Positions 41,826 through 52,165 of a DNA stretch of 64,000 nt are shown one piece after another. The DNA comes from Chrysopilus asiliformis (Eukaryota; Arthropoda; Insecta; Diptera; Rhagionidae). The notes below the pieces were generated by a model. That model was given only the letters and a program-made list of their open reading frames with translations, was not told the DNA's origin and ran no database searches. The position numbers and the translations under genes are program-made. The stretch spans positions 65,626,470 to 65,690,469 of the forward strand of contig OZ035960.1 in the NCBI GenBank assembly GCA_964034945.1. Reading direction: 5' to 3'. Position 1 is the first letter of the stretch; each line of letters begins with the position of its first letter.

Positions 41826-42160
41826 GGGGTTTTTGGGGTCGCTGATCACGAATCCGGTGTTAGATTTTCAAAATTCCAAACGGAAGGTCCTGTAAGGATA
41901 ATGTAAATGCAAGAAAATGCAAGAAAAAACTTTTAGAAAATAAACGTGTTCCGGGAAAAAATGTCATTAGGGGGTTTTTGAGGTCGCTGATCACGAATCT
42001 ATATATTAAAAGGCAATGCGATTTTGTTTGGATTTCTTTCCGCAGAGCTCCAGCGGCTCCGATTTTGATGATCCTTTTTTTAAAAAAAGAAAGCTCTCTA
42101 TCTTTAGATGTGTCCATTTTACTTTTCCACCAATTTTTAATAATATTTTACTAGATGCAG
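41826..42160 (+). mobile_element. Helitron fragments of both families
   Basis: 41826-42000 carries two partial units of the TCTATATATA family array (GGTCGCTGATCACGAATCCG). A TCTATATATTAAAAGGCAA 5' end of the second family follows at 41998. No complete copy. Confidence 0.5.
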
Positions 42161-42808
42161 ACCAATTGTTGTCGGGCTAAAGTTTTTTGCACGAAAAACT
42201 TCCAGAAATAACTTTTAGAAAATAAACGTGTTCGCTTCAAGACTTTCGGTTTAGAATTTTAAAACTCTAATACCCAATTAGTTTTTCCAGCCTCCTCACG
42301 GGCAAGCTAACTTCAGTCATAAAATATTATCATCACGGACAATGGTGAAAATCTGATCAAAATCGTTTTCGGTTTATAATTAGTGTCTCTATTTTTGTTT
42401 TAAACAGTTTTCACATACAAAATAAAACACTAAAATCACAAAGAAAAAAATTTGTTTTAAATAAATGAAAAAAAAGTAAATTAAAAAAACAAAACCTTGG
42501 CACCAGCAACCCTGGCTTCGAGCATGGGTATATTACCCCTTCATTAAACGCCCAGCTGCGATCCGTGTTGTTAAGATCGAGACTCATCTATATATTTAAA
42601 AGGCAAAGCGATTTTGTATGTATTTCTTTCGACACAGCTCCAGCTTAAAATCGATTTTGATTATTCTTTTTTTAAATGAACGTTCTCTATCTGTAGATGT
42701 GTCCACTTTACTTTTTTCCCATCTATATAATAAAAACTGTAAGGGGGACAATTTTTGTAATTTTGGATTTTCTCAAAAATATTGACATACTGATGCCAAA
42801 AATGACAT
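42161..42808. other. No gene seen; another second-family Helitron 5' piece
   Basis: 42589-42720 repeats the CTATATATTTAAAAGGCAA.GCGATTTTGTATG segment. The rest is AT-rich, and includes a TGGCACCAGCAACCCTGGCTT stretch of unclear origin. Confidence 0.4.
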
Positions 42809-42855
42809 TTTTATACCCGTATGGTGAAACCAAAGGGTATATTAACTTTGCCTTA

Positions 42856-43507
42856 CCCCACGGTTAGAAGTGCGACTAGAAGTCGCATGCGATTATCCCT
42901 CCTACAACGTTTTTCAATTTGACAGGTGTTGCGATTTGCTCTGCTGTCTTGCGACATTGCATGTGACTTCAGTTGAAAAAGGTCAAACGCAAGAAAACAA
43001 ACAAAGTTATTTTGTTTATGAAACTCATTTCTGAATACCAAAACAGCGAAGGCTCATAAATATCTTCTGTCGATGCTCCAGACTTCCGACTCGCATTGAT
43101 TTACTTTTTCTCGTGAACATACGTCGTTCGTAAATTTCTCAACTTTTTCTTCACTTCCTCGCTTGTGAGTTTCACTTCCGCGCCGATTTGTTTATACGCC
43201 TGCCTCTTGAGATCGTTTCTACGATACAATTTCGAGGCAGTCTTCCAGAGGCACTCTCTTTCCCGGCACAAATTTATTAACTTCAAAATTTCACTTCTGC
43301 TCAACTTATTTTCTGCCCTTGTGAAATCAGACATAACCTTAAATGTCAAATCATTTGCAGTTCCAGTCGCAGCTCAGATTGTATGAGGTTTTTACATACG
43401 ACTTGAGTTGCGATTTTCCCCGCTTGCATGCGACTGACGTTTACACGAGCGATTTCCCTGAGATGAGATTCGGCATGCGACTTCTAGTCGCACTTCTAAC
43501 CGTGGGG
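42856..43507 (-). mobile_element. PIF/Harbinger-type element with MADF ORF (TTA duplication)
   Basis: TIRs CCCCACGGTTAGAAGTGCGA and the matching right end (CTAACCGTGGGG, 43496-43507) agree over about 35 bases. TTA flanks both sides (42853-42855, 43508-43510), the TWA duplication of PIF/Harbinger. The 652 bases encode a short MADF peptide on the minus strand and no transposase. Confidence 0.88.
43101..43349 (-). CDS. MADF-domain DNA-binding peptide of a Harbinger-type element
   Basis: The 82-residue frame has SEILKLINLCRERECLWKTA, LYRRNDLKRQAYKQIGAEV and SEEVKKKLRNLRTTYVHEKK, the start, middle and end of a MADF (Myb/SANT-like) domain with the expected W and the K-x2-NLR-TY end. In PIF/Harbinger elements such a protein binds the TIRs and brings in the transposase. 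Only the domain remains; usual partners are larger. Whether it is translated is unknown; the frame is undamaged over its length. Confidence 0.65.
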   Translation of the reverse strand: MTFKVMSDFTRAENKLSRSEILKLINLCRERECLWKTASKLYRRNDLKRQAYKQIGAEVKLTSEEVKKKLRNLRTTYVHEKK

Positions 43508-43990
43508 TTACCGTTTGTAACGCCACGACCCCGTCATCACACATAAAAATGTATTACACCAGTGTGTTTAGAATGATAAACAAAATTGATTTTTGCATGT
43601 CCGTCTGTGGCGCGGATTGCGGGCGCTTGGATTGAGCTAGAGACTTGAAATTTTCTGCAGATCCGTTTTTCGAAAAATGCGAGGCTAAGTTCATTAATGG
43701 ACAAAAATGAACCATTAGGTGGTACCCCCCATACGAACGAAAATGTTTTTTGCGAATATCTCAAAAACGGTGCATCTTATCTAAAAAGTCGAAGAACAAA
43801 AATTATTTAGGATATGATTGTACATAAAACTCCCATACATCAAAATCCGATTGGAATAAATTTTAAAAAATGTTATTGGAAAGTTCGACTTCAAAGTGTA
43901 ATTTTGGTACAAATGCTCAAATTAAGATACCAATATCACCATACAGGTTTTCAATAATTGCCAGATTGGCAATTATAGCTTTTGTTATGT

Positions 43991-44798
43991 TTATACCAGT
44001 ATGGTGAAACCAAAGGGTATATTAACTTTGCCTTACCGTTTGTAACGCCAAGATCCCTTCATCACACACAAAAATGAATTACACCAGTGTGTTTAGAATG
44101 ATAAAAAAAAATTGAATTTTCCATGTCCGTCCGTCTGTCTGTCCGTCCGTCTGTCCGTCCGTCCGTCTGTCTGTCTGTGGCGCGGATTGCGGGCGCATGG
44201 ATTGAGCTAGAGACTTGAAATTTTGCGCAGATCCGTTTTTCGTAAAATGCGAGGCTAAGTTCGTTAACCCTAATACTGTCCTTAAGAAAAATAACGTATG
44301 ATGTCTTCGTGGGTCAAGAATGACCCTCTACATAGAATACTACACCCGTCACAATTATCAGTGCTCTTCAATGGATTAAAATATGAACAAATAGATTATT
44401 GTTATCGGTATTCAAAAGAAATTTGTTCACTGGGCCTACATCATACAAACATTTTTCATGTAGTTGAGAAGACACTTTTAATTAAAATCGAATTTGGGTC
44501 AGAAATGACCCGAGGACAGTATGAGGGTTAATGGGCAAAAATGGGGGGGTACCCCCCATAGGAACGAAATCGTTTTTTCCGAATTTCTCAAAAACGGTGC
44601 ATCTTATCAAAAAAGCCTAAGAACAAAAGTTATTTAGAATATGATTCTACATAAAACTCCCATACATCAAAATCCGATTGGAACAAGTTTTAAAAAAATC
44701 TTATTGGAAAATTTGAATTCAAATGAAATTTTGATACGCCGTTCAATTAAATCACCATACGGGTTTTCAATAATTGCCAGATTGGCAATTATAGCTTT
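43991..44798 (+). mobile_element. DINE-1-like element split by a piggyBac MITE
   Basis: It starts TTTATACCAGTATGG directly after the previous copy and is interrupted at GTTCGTTAA. It ends at the GATTGGCAATTATAGCTT hairpin; the hairpin is then repeated (44799-44826) before the Penelope-linked repeat begins. Confidence 0.85.
44268..44527. mobile_element. piggyBac-type MITE (TTAA target)
   Basis: TIRs CCCTAATACTGTCCT and CCCTCATACTGTCCT (right end, reverse complement) are flanked by TTAA at 44264-44267 and 44528-44531. Subterminal GGGTCA..TGACCC palindromes lie near both ends (44314, 44497). The empty site, GTTCGTTAATGGGC, is seen in other DINE-like copies. Confidence 0.9.
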
Positions 44799-44823
44799 CA
44801 ATAATTGCCAGATTGGCAATTAT

Positions 44824-45240
44824 AGGAAGGTTCTTTTATATATTTCCCCCGTGTTAACCCACCCCTTCAAACCCCTTCCTGCTTGGGATATCGAGTAAAA
44901 TTCTTTGTATTGTGTTCAGTACAATATCTGGAAGATTCTTTTATATTTCTCATCTGCGGACTTATCCCCTCAAACCCTTTGTAATTTTACCTATATTAAA
45001 AATTGAAACTAAAAACGTTCGAAATAAAAACAAAATTTTTCTAAAAAAAAATAAAACCGACTTTAAAAAAACAGAAAAGAGAAAAAAGCACTAAAAAGAA
45101 AAAAATAATTTCAAACTATGTCCATTAATAGCGTATTTAAAATTCGGCTTTTTTGGAGTGGCGTTAACTAAAATAAATTACATACCTTCTAACCCTTAAG
45201 GCTAATCGTTTACATACTTTCTAACCCTTAAGGCTAACTA
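44824..45240 (+). repeat. Penelope-linked repeat, plus strand
   Basis: It matches 35640-36098 in reverse: ACTTATCCCCTCAAACCC, ACCGACTTTAAAAAAACAG, GTCCATTAATAGCGTATTTA, GGAGTGGCGTTAACT and TAACCCTTAAGGCTAA. It includes the 3' end of the Penelope-like element but none of its coding part. Confidence 0.65.
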
Positions 45241-45248
45241 AGAACTAA

Positions 45249-45363
45249 GACAGGTGGAAGGGGGAAGGGGAATGGGGAAGGGGGAAGGGGAATGGGGAAG
45301 GGGGAAGGGGGAAGGGGGAAGGGGGATAGGGAAGGGGAGGGGGAAGGGGGAAGGGGGAGGGGG
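45249..45363 (+). repeat. G-rich minisatellite (GGGGAAGGGGGAA)n
   Basis: About 115 bases of G4-5 runs separated by AA or AAT, all on the plus strand, followed by (TA)n. More than 15 G runs of at least three make G-quadruplex formation likely. Confidence 0.9.
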
Positions 45364-45380
45364 TATATATATATATAAAC

Positions 45381-45456
45381 ATTTTGTCGTAAGGAATATT
45401 ATTTTTACAAATTCGGGCGCCCGAATTTGTAAAAATAATATTCCTTACGACAAAAT
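45381..45456. repeat. Perfect 76-bp palindrome
   Basis: The 38 bases 45381-45418 (ATTTTGTCGTAAGG..TTCGGGC) are the exact reverse complement of 45419-45456, with no spacer at the GGGC|GCCC centre. Confidence 0.95.
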
Positions 45457-45461
45457 TTTTA

Positions 45462-45578
45462 CGATAAATTGTCTTACGATAAATTGTTCTTACGATAAAT
45501 TGTTCTTACGATAAATTGTTTTACGATAAATTGTTCACGATAAATTGTTTTACGATAAATTGTTCACGATAAATTGTC
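45462..45578 (+). repeat. Iteron-like array of ACGATAAATTGT (8 copies)
   Basis: Eight exact copies of the 12-mer are separated by 2-4 bases (TT, TC, TTT, CTT). The palindrome next to it carries the related TTACGACAAAATTTTTACG. Confidence 0.92.
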
Positions 45579-45838
45579 CGCGAATCGGAAAAAATGGACC
45601 ATTAGGGGGGGTACCCCCAAACGAACGAAAACGATTTTTGCGAATATCTCAAAAACGGTGCATCTTATCAAAAAAGTGCAAGAACAAAAGTTAAACATAA
45701 CAAAAGCTATAATTGCCAATCTGGCAATCATTGGAGACCCGTATGGTGATATTCGTATCAAAATTCGAACAGTTATACCTAAATTCCACTTTGAAGTCAA
45801 ACTTTCCAATAAGATTTTTTAAAATTTATTCCAATAAT
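45579..45838. mobile_element. Two DINE-1-like fragments, facing each other
   Basis: 45590-45692 is a plus-strand middle piece (GGGGGGTACCCCCAAACG to AGAACAAAAGTT). 45693-45838 is a minus-strand 3' piece beginning AAACATAACAAAAGC and ending TTTATTCCAAT, where the gypsy-like element begins. Confidence 0.75.
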
Positions 45839-45872
45839 TACGAGCATAAGTGCTAAAATAACATCATACGTG

Positions 45873-47300
45873 ATGAGTGAAATTTCAGCAGATTTGCAGA
45901 TACGCCTGCAATCTTTTTTAAATAACGCCGGAGTGAGGGTGTTAAAAGAAAAGTTAAACGAGTTAAATCTGGCGACACATGGACTTAAATCGGCATTAAA
46001 ATTGCGCCTACAGGATGCGTGGAAAAATCTCCCAGTGGACGAACTGGAGTTACACGTGCCGAACAATGTGGCAGAAGAAAGCGATGACGATAATAATGAC
46101 GTGACGCAGGATGAGAGTTCACGGGAAGTAAGTAATGTTGGTTCTAGTCAAAGGGATCTTGATACCGAAATATCGAAATTTCGGGAACAAATCGAAAAAC
46201 AAAAATTGATCGCGGATCCAAAAAAACAGCTCCATGATCTAACAGCACGTGAAGAACCATCCAGCTCGAAGTCTACTTTTGTTCACTTCAAGGACATCGA
46301 AGAATCTTTGGTAAAATTTACTGGAGATGATAATCTTCCAATTAAAAAGTGGATCCAGGATTTTGAGGAGACGGCGGAAATGCTTCACTGGGATCCTCGC
46401 ACGTGTTTTCTTTATTCTAAAAGATTGCTGGCTGGGACTGCAAAAATGTTTCTACGAACGGTTACTGTTAGATCATGGCCAGAATTGAAAGCGGCTTTGT
46501 TCTGTGAATTTCGGAAATCAGTTACAAAAGCCGATATACATAATGCACTCCGGAATCGAAAAAAGCGACGAGACGAGAACTACCAACAATTTGTCCTGGC
46601 AATGCAAGAAATTGCGGCGTTATCGGATATCGAAGAAACCGACTTAGTTGAATATATAATTAACGGCATTTACGACAGTCCCAACAATAAAATGCTCCTC
46701 TACTCTGCAAATACCATCAAGGAGCTTAAAATCGCATTACGGAAATATGAAAAAGTTAAAAAAAATGTCTTTACGAATTCCGAATTTCGCCCGGCAGTGC
46801 AACGCCCACTTGAAAACAAAAATAACGAAAAAGTTAAGTGTTTTAATTGCAATCAACTAGGGCATATGAGTTCACGGTGCACAAAACCAAGAAGACAGCA
46901 AACGTCATGTTTTCGGTGTGGAAAATTGGACCATCAAGCCGCAAATTGTCCTTCGAAATCAACTATGTTTGTCGAAGACGCCGACATTAGTCCTGGCACA
47001 ACAGCAGAAGCCCAGTTGGATGACGAATTGGAACTACATCATGGGGATGAACTAGAGCAACCATATCAACAACAACAACAGTATGTATTCTCCGTGCATA
47101 ATGAGTTCGAATGGAACCTTGACTATAAATTCTTCAAAGATGATGACCACAGCATCCAGCATTCAATTTCTTTGACAACGCTAATAGATTCTGGCAGCCC
47201 AATTAGCTTCATTCAAGAGCGCTTCATACCAAAAAATTTTATTGTCACAACCGACTCAGCGCAGCATCAATTCAGCGGACTCAATGGCAGTAAACTTTAG
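45873..47300 (+). pseudogene. Gypsy-type Gag and protease segment
   Basis: Gag coats the element RNA; the protease would mature the polyprotein. After a SAP-like start region (LQSFLNNAGVRVLKEKLNEL) come the capsid-like part and two CCHC knuckles, CFNCNQLGHMSSRC and CFRCGKLDHQAANC (about residues 326-360). The aspartic protease has TLIDSGSPISF, with DSG as catalytic triad. TAG at 47298 interrupts the frame, which remains open beyond it in the same register. The likely ATG is at 45873. Confidence 0.88.
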
Positions 47301-48481
47301 ATCACTGGAAAAGCTTTTTGCAGTATTTGTTTTCAAAATAATTTTATACAATTATCTATATTTGTTGTGAAAAATTCCTCAATGAAAAATTATATAATTT
47401 TAGGTAGAGATTTTTTGAAAGCTGCTAATTTAAAGTTAATAAATTATAATGATAAGGAGAAGAGCCATTGCGATCATGCCGCTGAAATCGAGCTGGAATC
47501 AGAAAAAAAAATCGAAGGTAATGCCAATGATTCCATTTTTAACATAAATATCCTTGACAATAAACCTAGCTTAAATTTAAACATAAATGAAAACCTTAGC
47601 TTTGCTAATAAATTCCAAATTGAACAATTAGTAGGCCAAGCTCGCGAAATAAAAGAAAAATTCTTATGTCCAAAAAAGAAAGATTTAGTCCAAATGAAGA
47701 TAAATCTGATTAAAGATTGTCCTTTCTTTTGCTCACCACGACGCTTACCATATTCCGACAAAATCGAATTACAAAAGATCATTGATGATTTGCTAAAAAG
47801 AAAGATCATCAGGGAAAGCCATTCACCATATGCGTCACCTATAGTTCTCGTGAAAAAGAAAAATGGCGAGTTGCGACTTTGCGTGGACTATCGAGCCCTT
47901 AATAAAATCACATTTAAAGATAACTTCCCTCTTCCGTTGATAGAAGATCTTCTAGATCGTTTGCGTCACAAACAGTATTTTACGATCCTAGATTTGAAAA
48001 ACGGGTTTCACCACGTAAATGTTGAGGAAGAGTCAATAAAATATACCTCATTTGTAACACCTATGGGGCAATTTGAATTTTGCAAAATGCCTTTTGGAAC
48101 GAAAAGTTCACCTTCAGTGTTTGAAAGATACATTACTCAGATCTTTCGAAAGTTGATAGATTCAGGCCAATTACTGGTTTATATAGATGATCTGTTAATT
48201 GCAACCGAAGACGTTGAAGAACACTTCAAAATTCTACGACAAGTTATTCAACTAATTAGGGAAAACGGTTTAGAACTTCGATTAGACAAATGCAAATTTT
48301 TGCAGCAAAAAATCTGTTATTTAGGATTTAGAGTGAGTGCAGAAGGCATTTTGCCAAACGAAGAAAATTTGAACGCTATTAGGAAATTTCCTGTCCCAAA
48401 AAATTCCAAGGACGTGCACAGCTTTATCGGCCTGTGCTCATATTTTCGCAAATTTATCGGAAATTTTGCAACTCAAGCTAA
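47301..48481 (+). pseudogene. Gypsy-type reverse transcriptase segment
   Basis: It continues in the frame of the gag/protease segment after the TAG. Seen: YIILGRDFLK (end of protease), SPYASPIVLVKKKNGELRLC, ILDLKNGFHHV, FCKMPFGTKSSPSVFER and the catalytic LLVYIDDLLIAT, then SFIGLCSYFRKFIGNFA. It is cut by a MITE at 48482. All RT core motifs are intact. Confidence 0.9.
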
Positions 48482-49326
48482 AGCTTAGTGCACACGATAT
48501 GATCACTGTTCATATTTTTGAGCAAAAAGGTGTCCCAAACGTGTTCATATCGTCTGAACACCATATTTTTGTGTTCATACGTATGAACACAAGGCATATG
48601 AACACATTTGAACATACCGTGAGCAAACGTATGAACACGACCTGTTCATACCGTGTGAACACTATTTTGGGACCGTATGAGCCCAGTTTGTAAAATTCGG
48701 ACGTATGATCACAGATATGAACACACTGTCACATTTGAACATGGGCTAAGTTTTCAACATGTTCAAATGTAAAATTTTGAGTCAAATTTGTGAGTAAATT
48801 CATGTTTTCTGGTTTTTATTTGGGTCTAGTAGGTTTTAGATTTGTGGCGTGGATGGCTCAGTCAGTTAAGTGCTTGCCTTGTGATCCAATGAGCAGTGGT
48901 TCAAATCCCACTCAGGGTAAAATAATTCGATTCGAATTTAGAACTTTTCTGTTCATGGACTTTAAAACACGGACCAGTTTGGTCTTCGCCTCCAAGTTCC
49001 TGGCATATAACACAAAAAAAAAGTTTTCGACAGTTTTGTAATTTGTTGTGTTGTGTGCTCAAATGTTCTTAAAAATTGTTCATATCTGTAATTTGAACAA
49101 AACGTTCATATCGTCTGAACAGTGTTCATACGCGCAGAAAAAATATGAACACAATGCATTTGAGCACATATGAACAGACCTAAAAATTTGAAGCTTTGGG
49201 ACAAAATGTTCATATCGTGTGAACACCTTTCATATATTGTATGAACAAATGAGCATTTGAAGCTTATAAGCAACATATGCGTATGTTCAGAAATATGAAC
49301 AGTGATCATATTGTGTGCACTAAGCT
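48482..49326. mobile_element. Harbinger-type MITE in gypsy pol (TAA duplication)
   Basis: TIRs AGCTTAGTGCACACGATATG and AGCTTAGTGCACACAATATG (right end, reverse complement) extend over about 36 bases with one or two mismatches. TAA flanks both sides (48479-48481, 49327-49329). Inside are many TGTTCATA..TATGAACA motifs in both directions and a tRNA-like repeat. It encodes nothing. Confidence 0.9.
48845..49035 (+). repeat. tRNA-derived SINE-like insertion
   Basis: GGCGTGGATGGCTCAGTCAG (A box TGGCTCAGTCAG) and GTGGTTCAAATCCCAC (B box) are spaced as in a tRNA. The T loop has an extra base and the anticodon stem does not pair, so it is not a working tRNA. An unrelated body follows, with an A run at about 49012-49022. 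It interrupts the motif-rich interior of the MITE. Confidence 0.55.
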
Positions 49327-49329
49327 TAA

Positions 49330-50908
49330 GCCTCTTTACGATCTGATCAAAAAAGATATGACTTTTAAATTTGGACCCAGAGAGTTACAGACCTTTGAGC
49401 TATTAAAAGATAAATTGCTGCAGGCTCCAATTCTAGCAATATTTAGTCCACATAATGAAACAGAACTGCATTGCGATGCTAGCAGCATAGGTTTTGGTGC
49501 AATTTTGCTGCAGCGTCAAGAAGATAGAAAGTTTCATCCTGTGTTTTACTTCTCAAAAAGGTGCACCGAAGTAGAAGCAAAGTATCATAGCTATGAACTG
49601 GAGACCTTATCAATTATTTACGCGCTTAGGAGGTTCCGAATATATCTTTTGGGGATGTCTTTCAAAATCGTTACAGACTGTCAGTCACTAACTCTTACAT
49701 TGAACAAAAAGCTCCTCAATCCACGTATATCGCGTTGGGCCTTGGAGCTACAAGAGTATAATTATCAAGTTGAACATCGGTCTGGGAGCAGAATGAATCA
49801 TGTAGATGCACTGAGTCGTGCAACAAATATTCTACTAGTAGAAGATGATAGTTTTGAATATGCTCTAGCAGCTATGCAAATCAGAGATCCTGAAATAAAA
49901 GAAATTATAGCCAAATTAGAAAAGTCTCAGGATAAATTTTTTACCATTATAAATGGTTTGGTATACAGAAAACATAAAGACGATGTAAGGTTCTACGTTC
50001 CGAAGCAGATGGAGCAGCGAGTGATTCAAACTCACCACGAATCACTTTGCCATCTCGGAGTAGAAAAGTGCTACGAATATCTAAAACATCGGTACTGGTT
50101 TCCACAAATGAAATTGAAAATCAAACAGTTTATCAAAAACTGTTTGAAATGCATACATTTTGCACAACCCTCAGGAAAAGTGGAAGGGTTTCTCCACAAT
50201 ATTCCCAAAGGAACCGTTCCTTTTGAAACTTTGCATATTGACCACTACGGTCCACTACCGATGACCCTTGGTAAATATAAATACATCTTAGTGGTAATTG
50301 ATGCTTTCACCAAATTTTGTAAACTGTACGCGGTGAGAACTACAAAGGCGAAAGAAGTGGTTTCATGCATGGAAAGCTATTTCGAAACTTATAGCAGACC
50401 TAGCAAAATCATCTCTGATCGTGGCACTTGCTTTATATCTGAAGAATTTTCCACCTTTCTTACAGATAACAATGTGAAACATATAAAAATTGCAACCCAA
50501 TCTCCCCAGGCTAATGGGCAGGTGGAGAGGATCAACAGGATCCTTACACCTATGTTTTCTAAGACTTCCGCACCCAACACTACGGGCGATTGGCAGAAAA
50601 ATATTGTGAAGGCAGATTTTGCACTTAATAACACAGTAAGCAGAAGTACTGGTTTTACACCTAGTGCTTTATTATTTGGGGTTAACCAAAGGGGCCCAAT
50701 ATGTGATAAATTAAAGGAATATTTAGACGGAGAAAACACACAGCTATTCGATCTAGTCAGTATTCGCGGCCAGGCATTAGAAGCAATCTTAAAATCTCAA
50801 GAATATAATAAAAAATGCTTTGACGCTAGACATAAACCTGCTCGTAAATATGTGTGTGGTGACTATATCATGATAAAGAATGTAGAAGTGACTCCCGGAA
50901 GTTATTAG
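49330..50908 (+). pseudogene. Gypsy-type RNase H and integrase segment
   Basis: RNase H shows ELHCDASSIGFGAIL, YHSYELETLSIIYAL and TDCQSLT. Integrase has the HHCC finger (THHESLCHLGVEKCYEYL, then CLKCIHFAQ) and the DDE core: HIDHYGPLP, SDRGTCF and NGQVERINR. Integrase would insert the cDNA. The frame ends at TAG 50906, while the frame-shifted continuation lies at 50896-51066. Confidence 0.9.
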
Positions 50909-51066
50909 CAAAGTATAAGGGGCCATATGAAGTGGTAAAAATTTTACCTAATGATCGCTATATTGTCAAGGATATTCAAGGAATGCAACTCTCCAGGATT
51001 CCATATGAAGGAACGTGCGCGTCATTCAACATGAAACCTTACGTATCTACTCAATGCGTGGCATGA
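50896..51066 (+). pseudogene. Gypsy-type pol C-terminal tail (frameshifted)
   Basis: In another frame, LLAKYKGPYEVVKILPNDRY and QLSRIPYEG match the usual end of insect gypsy pol, closing at TGA 51064. A small indel near 50897 separates it from the integrase segment. Confidence 0.75.
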
Positions 51067-51605
51067 CAGCAAAGTCTCAAAGAATTGAAATATCTAGAAA
51101 TATAAAATTTTATTTTACTTGACTATGTAAAAAAAAAAAAATTTATGTATATGTAATATGTTTTAAAACAGCCTATCTAAATAATAAGTAAGACAAACAA
51201 AATACTTTAAAATAACTTAAAATAACTTACTGTCGAACATGGCTCTTAGAGAAATGATTAATGACAGAATAATTGAATATTTCAGTCTATATTTATTAAT
51301 TAAAAAATATGCTTTAGTTTTTGGAATGTTTGTCAAATTTAGAAACAAAATGTAAATATAATCTAACTTAAGAGTTTATGCTTGTATGAGCTTTCGTTAA
51401 AAGCGGTATTTAATTACATAATCGGGTCGATTATATGGTCAGAATGGCCGAACTGTAGAGTTCAATCGAATATCCTTGTGTATCGTATACAATACAATCG
51501 AATAACCAAATACCGCTTATAGCCAAAGTTCGGTAGAATAAAAATATAAAGTAGCCAGTCGATAATAAACCGCAAAAAGAGCCAGACGAGTTGTTTTTAT
51601 TAAAG

Positions 51606-52157
51606 TCCCTATAGATGTATGGGAGTTTTATGTAGAATCATATCCCAAATAACTTTTGGTCTTAGACTTTTTTGATAAGATGCACCGTTTTTGAGATATT
51701 CACAAAAAACGATTTCGTTCGTATGGGGGGTACCCCCCCTAATGGTCCATTTTTGCCCATTAACGAACTTAGCCTCGCATTTTACGAAAAACGGATCTGT
51801 GCAAACTTTCAAGTCTCTAGCTCAATCCGTGCGCCCGCAATCCGCGCCACAGACAGACAGACGGACAGACGGACAGACGGACATACAGACAGACAGACGG
51901 ACAGACAGACAGACGGACAGACGGACGGACATGCACACTGGTGTAATTCATTTTTTTGTGCGAGGACGGGATCTTGGCGTTACAAACGGTAAGGCAAAGT
52001 TAATATACCCTTTGGTTTCACCATACGGGTATAAAAATCTTATTGGAAAGTTTGACTTCATAGTGGAATTTTGATAAAACTGTTCGCCATTCACTTAAAT
52101 CACCATACGGGTTTTCAATTATTGCCAGATTGGCAATTATAGCTTTTGTTATGTTTA
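51606..52157. mobile_element. DINE-1-like pair: minus-strand copy, then plus-strand 3' piece
   Basis: 51606-52035 is a minus-strand copy lacking its 3' hairpin (it starts GATGTATGGGAGTTTTATG) and ending ACCATACGGGTATAA. 52036-52157 is a plus-strand tail from AAAATCTTATTGG to GCTTTTGTTATG. Together they look like one inverted, rearranged copy. Confidence 0.75.
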
Positions 52158-52165
52158 TGTATAGC

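Larger units (their letters stand above)
42809..43991 (+). mobile_element. DINE-1-like element split by a Harbinger-type element
   Basis: The TTTTATACCCGTATGG start (42809) runs to GCCTTA, is interrupted, and resumes with CCGTTTGTAACGCC at 43511, through a short GTCC stretch, to the GCTTTTGTTATG end. It is followed directly by another copy in the same direction. Confidence 0.85.
45840..51605 (+). mobile_element. Ty3/gypsy-type LTR element, 5'-truncated, split by a MITE
   Basis: Gag, protease, RT, RNase H and integrase follow in gypsy order. No 5' LTR or PBS is present: the coding region starts 30 bases after a DINE-like fragment. The 3' flank 51067-51605 is AT-rich, with AATAAAAATATAAAG near 51537, and may hold the 3' LTR, but with no partner its borders are unknown. 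The element has several breaks and no envelope gene was seen. Confidence 0.85.

Noticed and set aside
43343..43546. Plus-strand frame ending in the DINE-like unit
   Set aside because: It runs across the right end of the Harbinger-type element into the DINE-like copy and is opposite the MADF frame.
48850..48920. tRNA gene
   Set aside because: A and B boxes are good, but the T loop has an extra base, the anticodon stem does not pair and the place is the middle of a MITE.
49277..49329. N-terminal extension of the gypsy RNase H/integrase frame
   Set aside because: These codons belong to the inserted MITE and its duplication.
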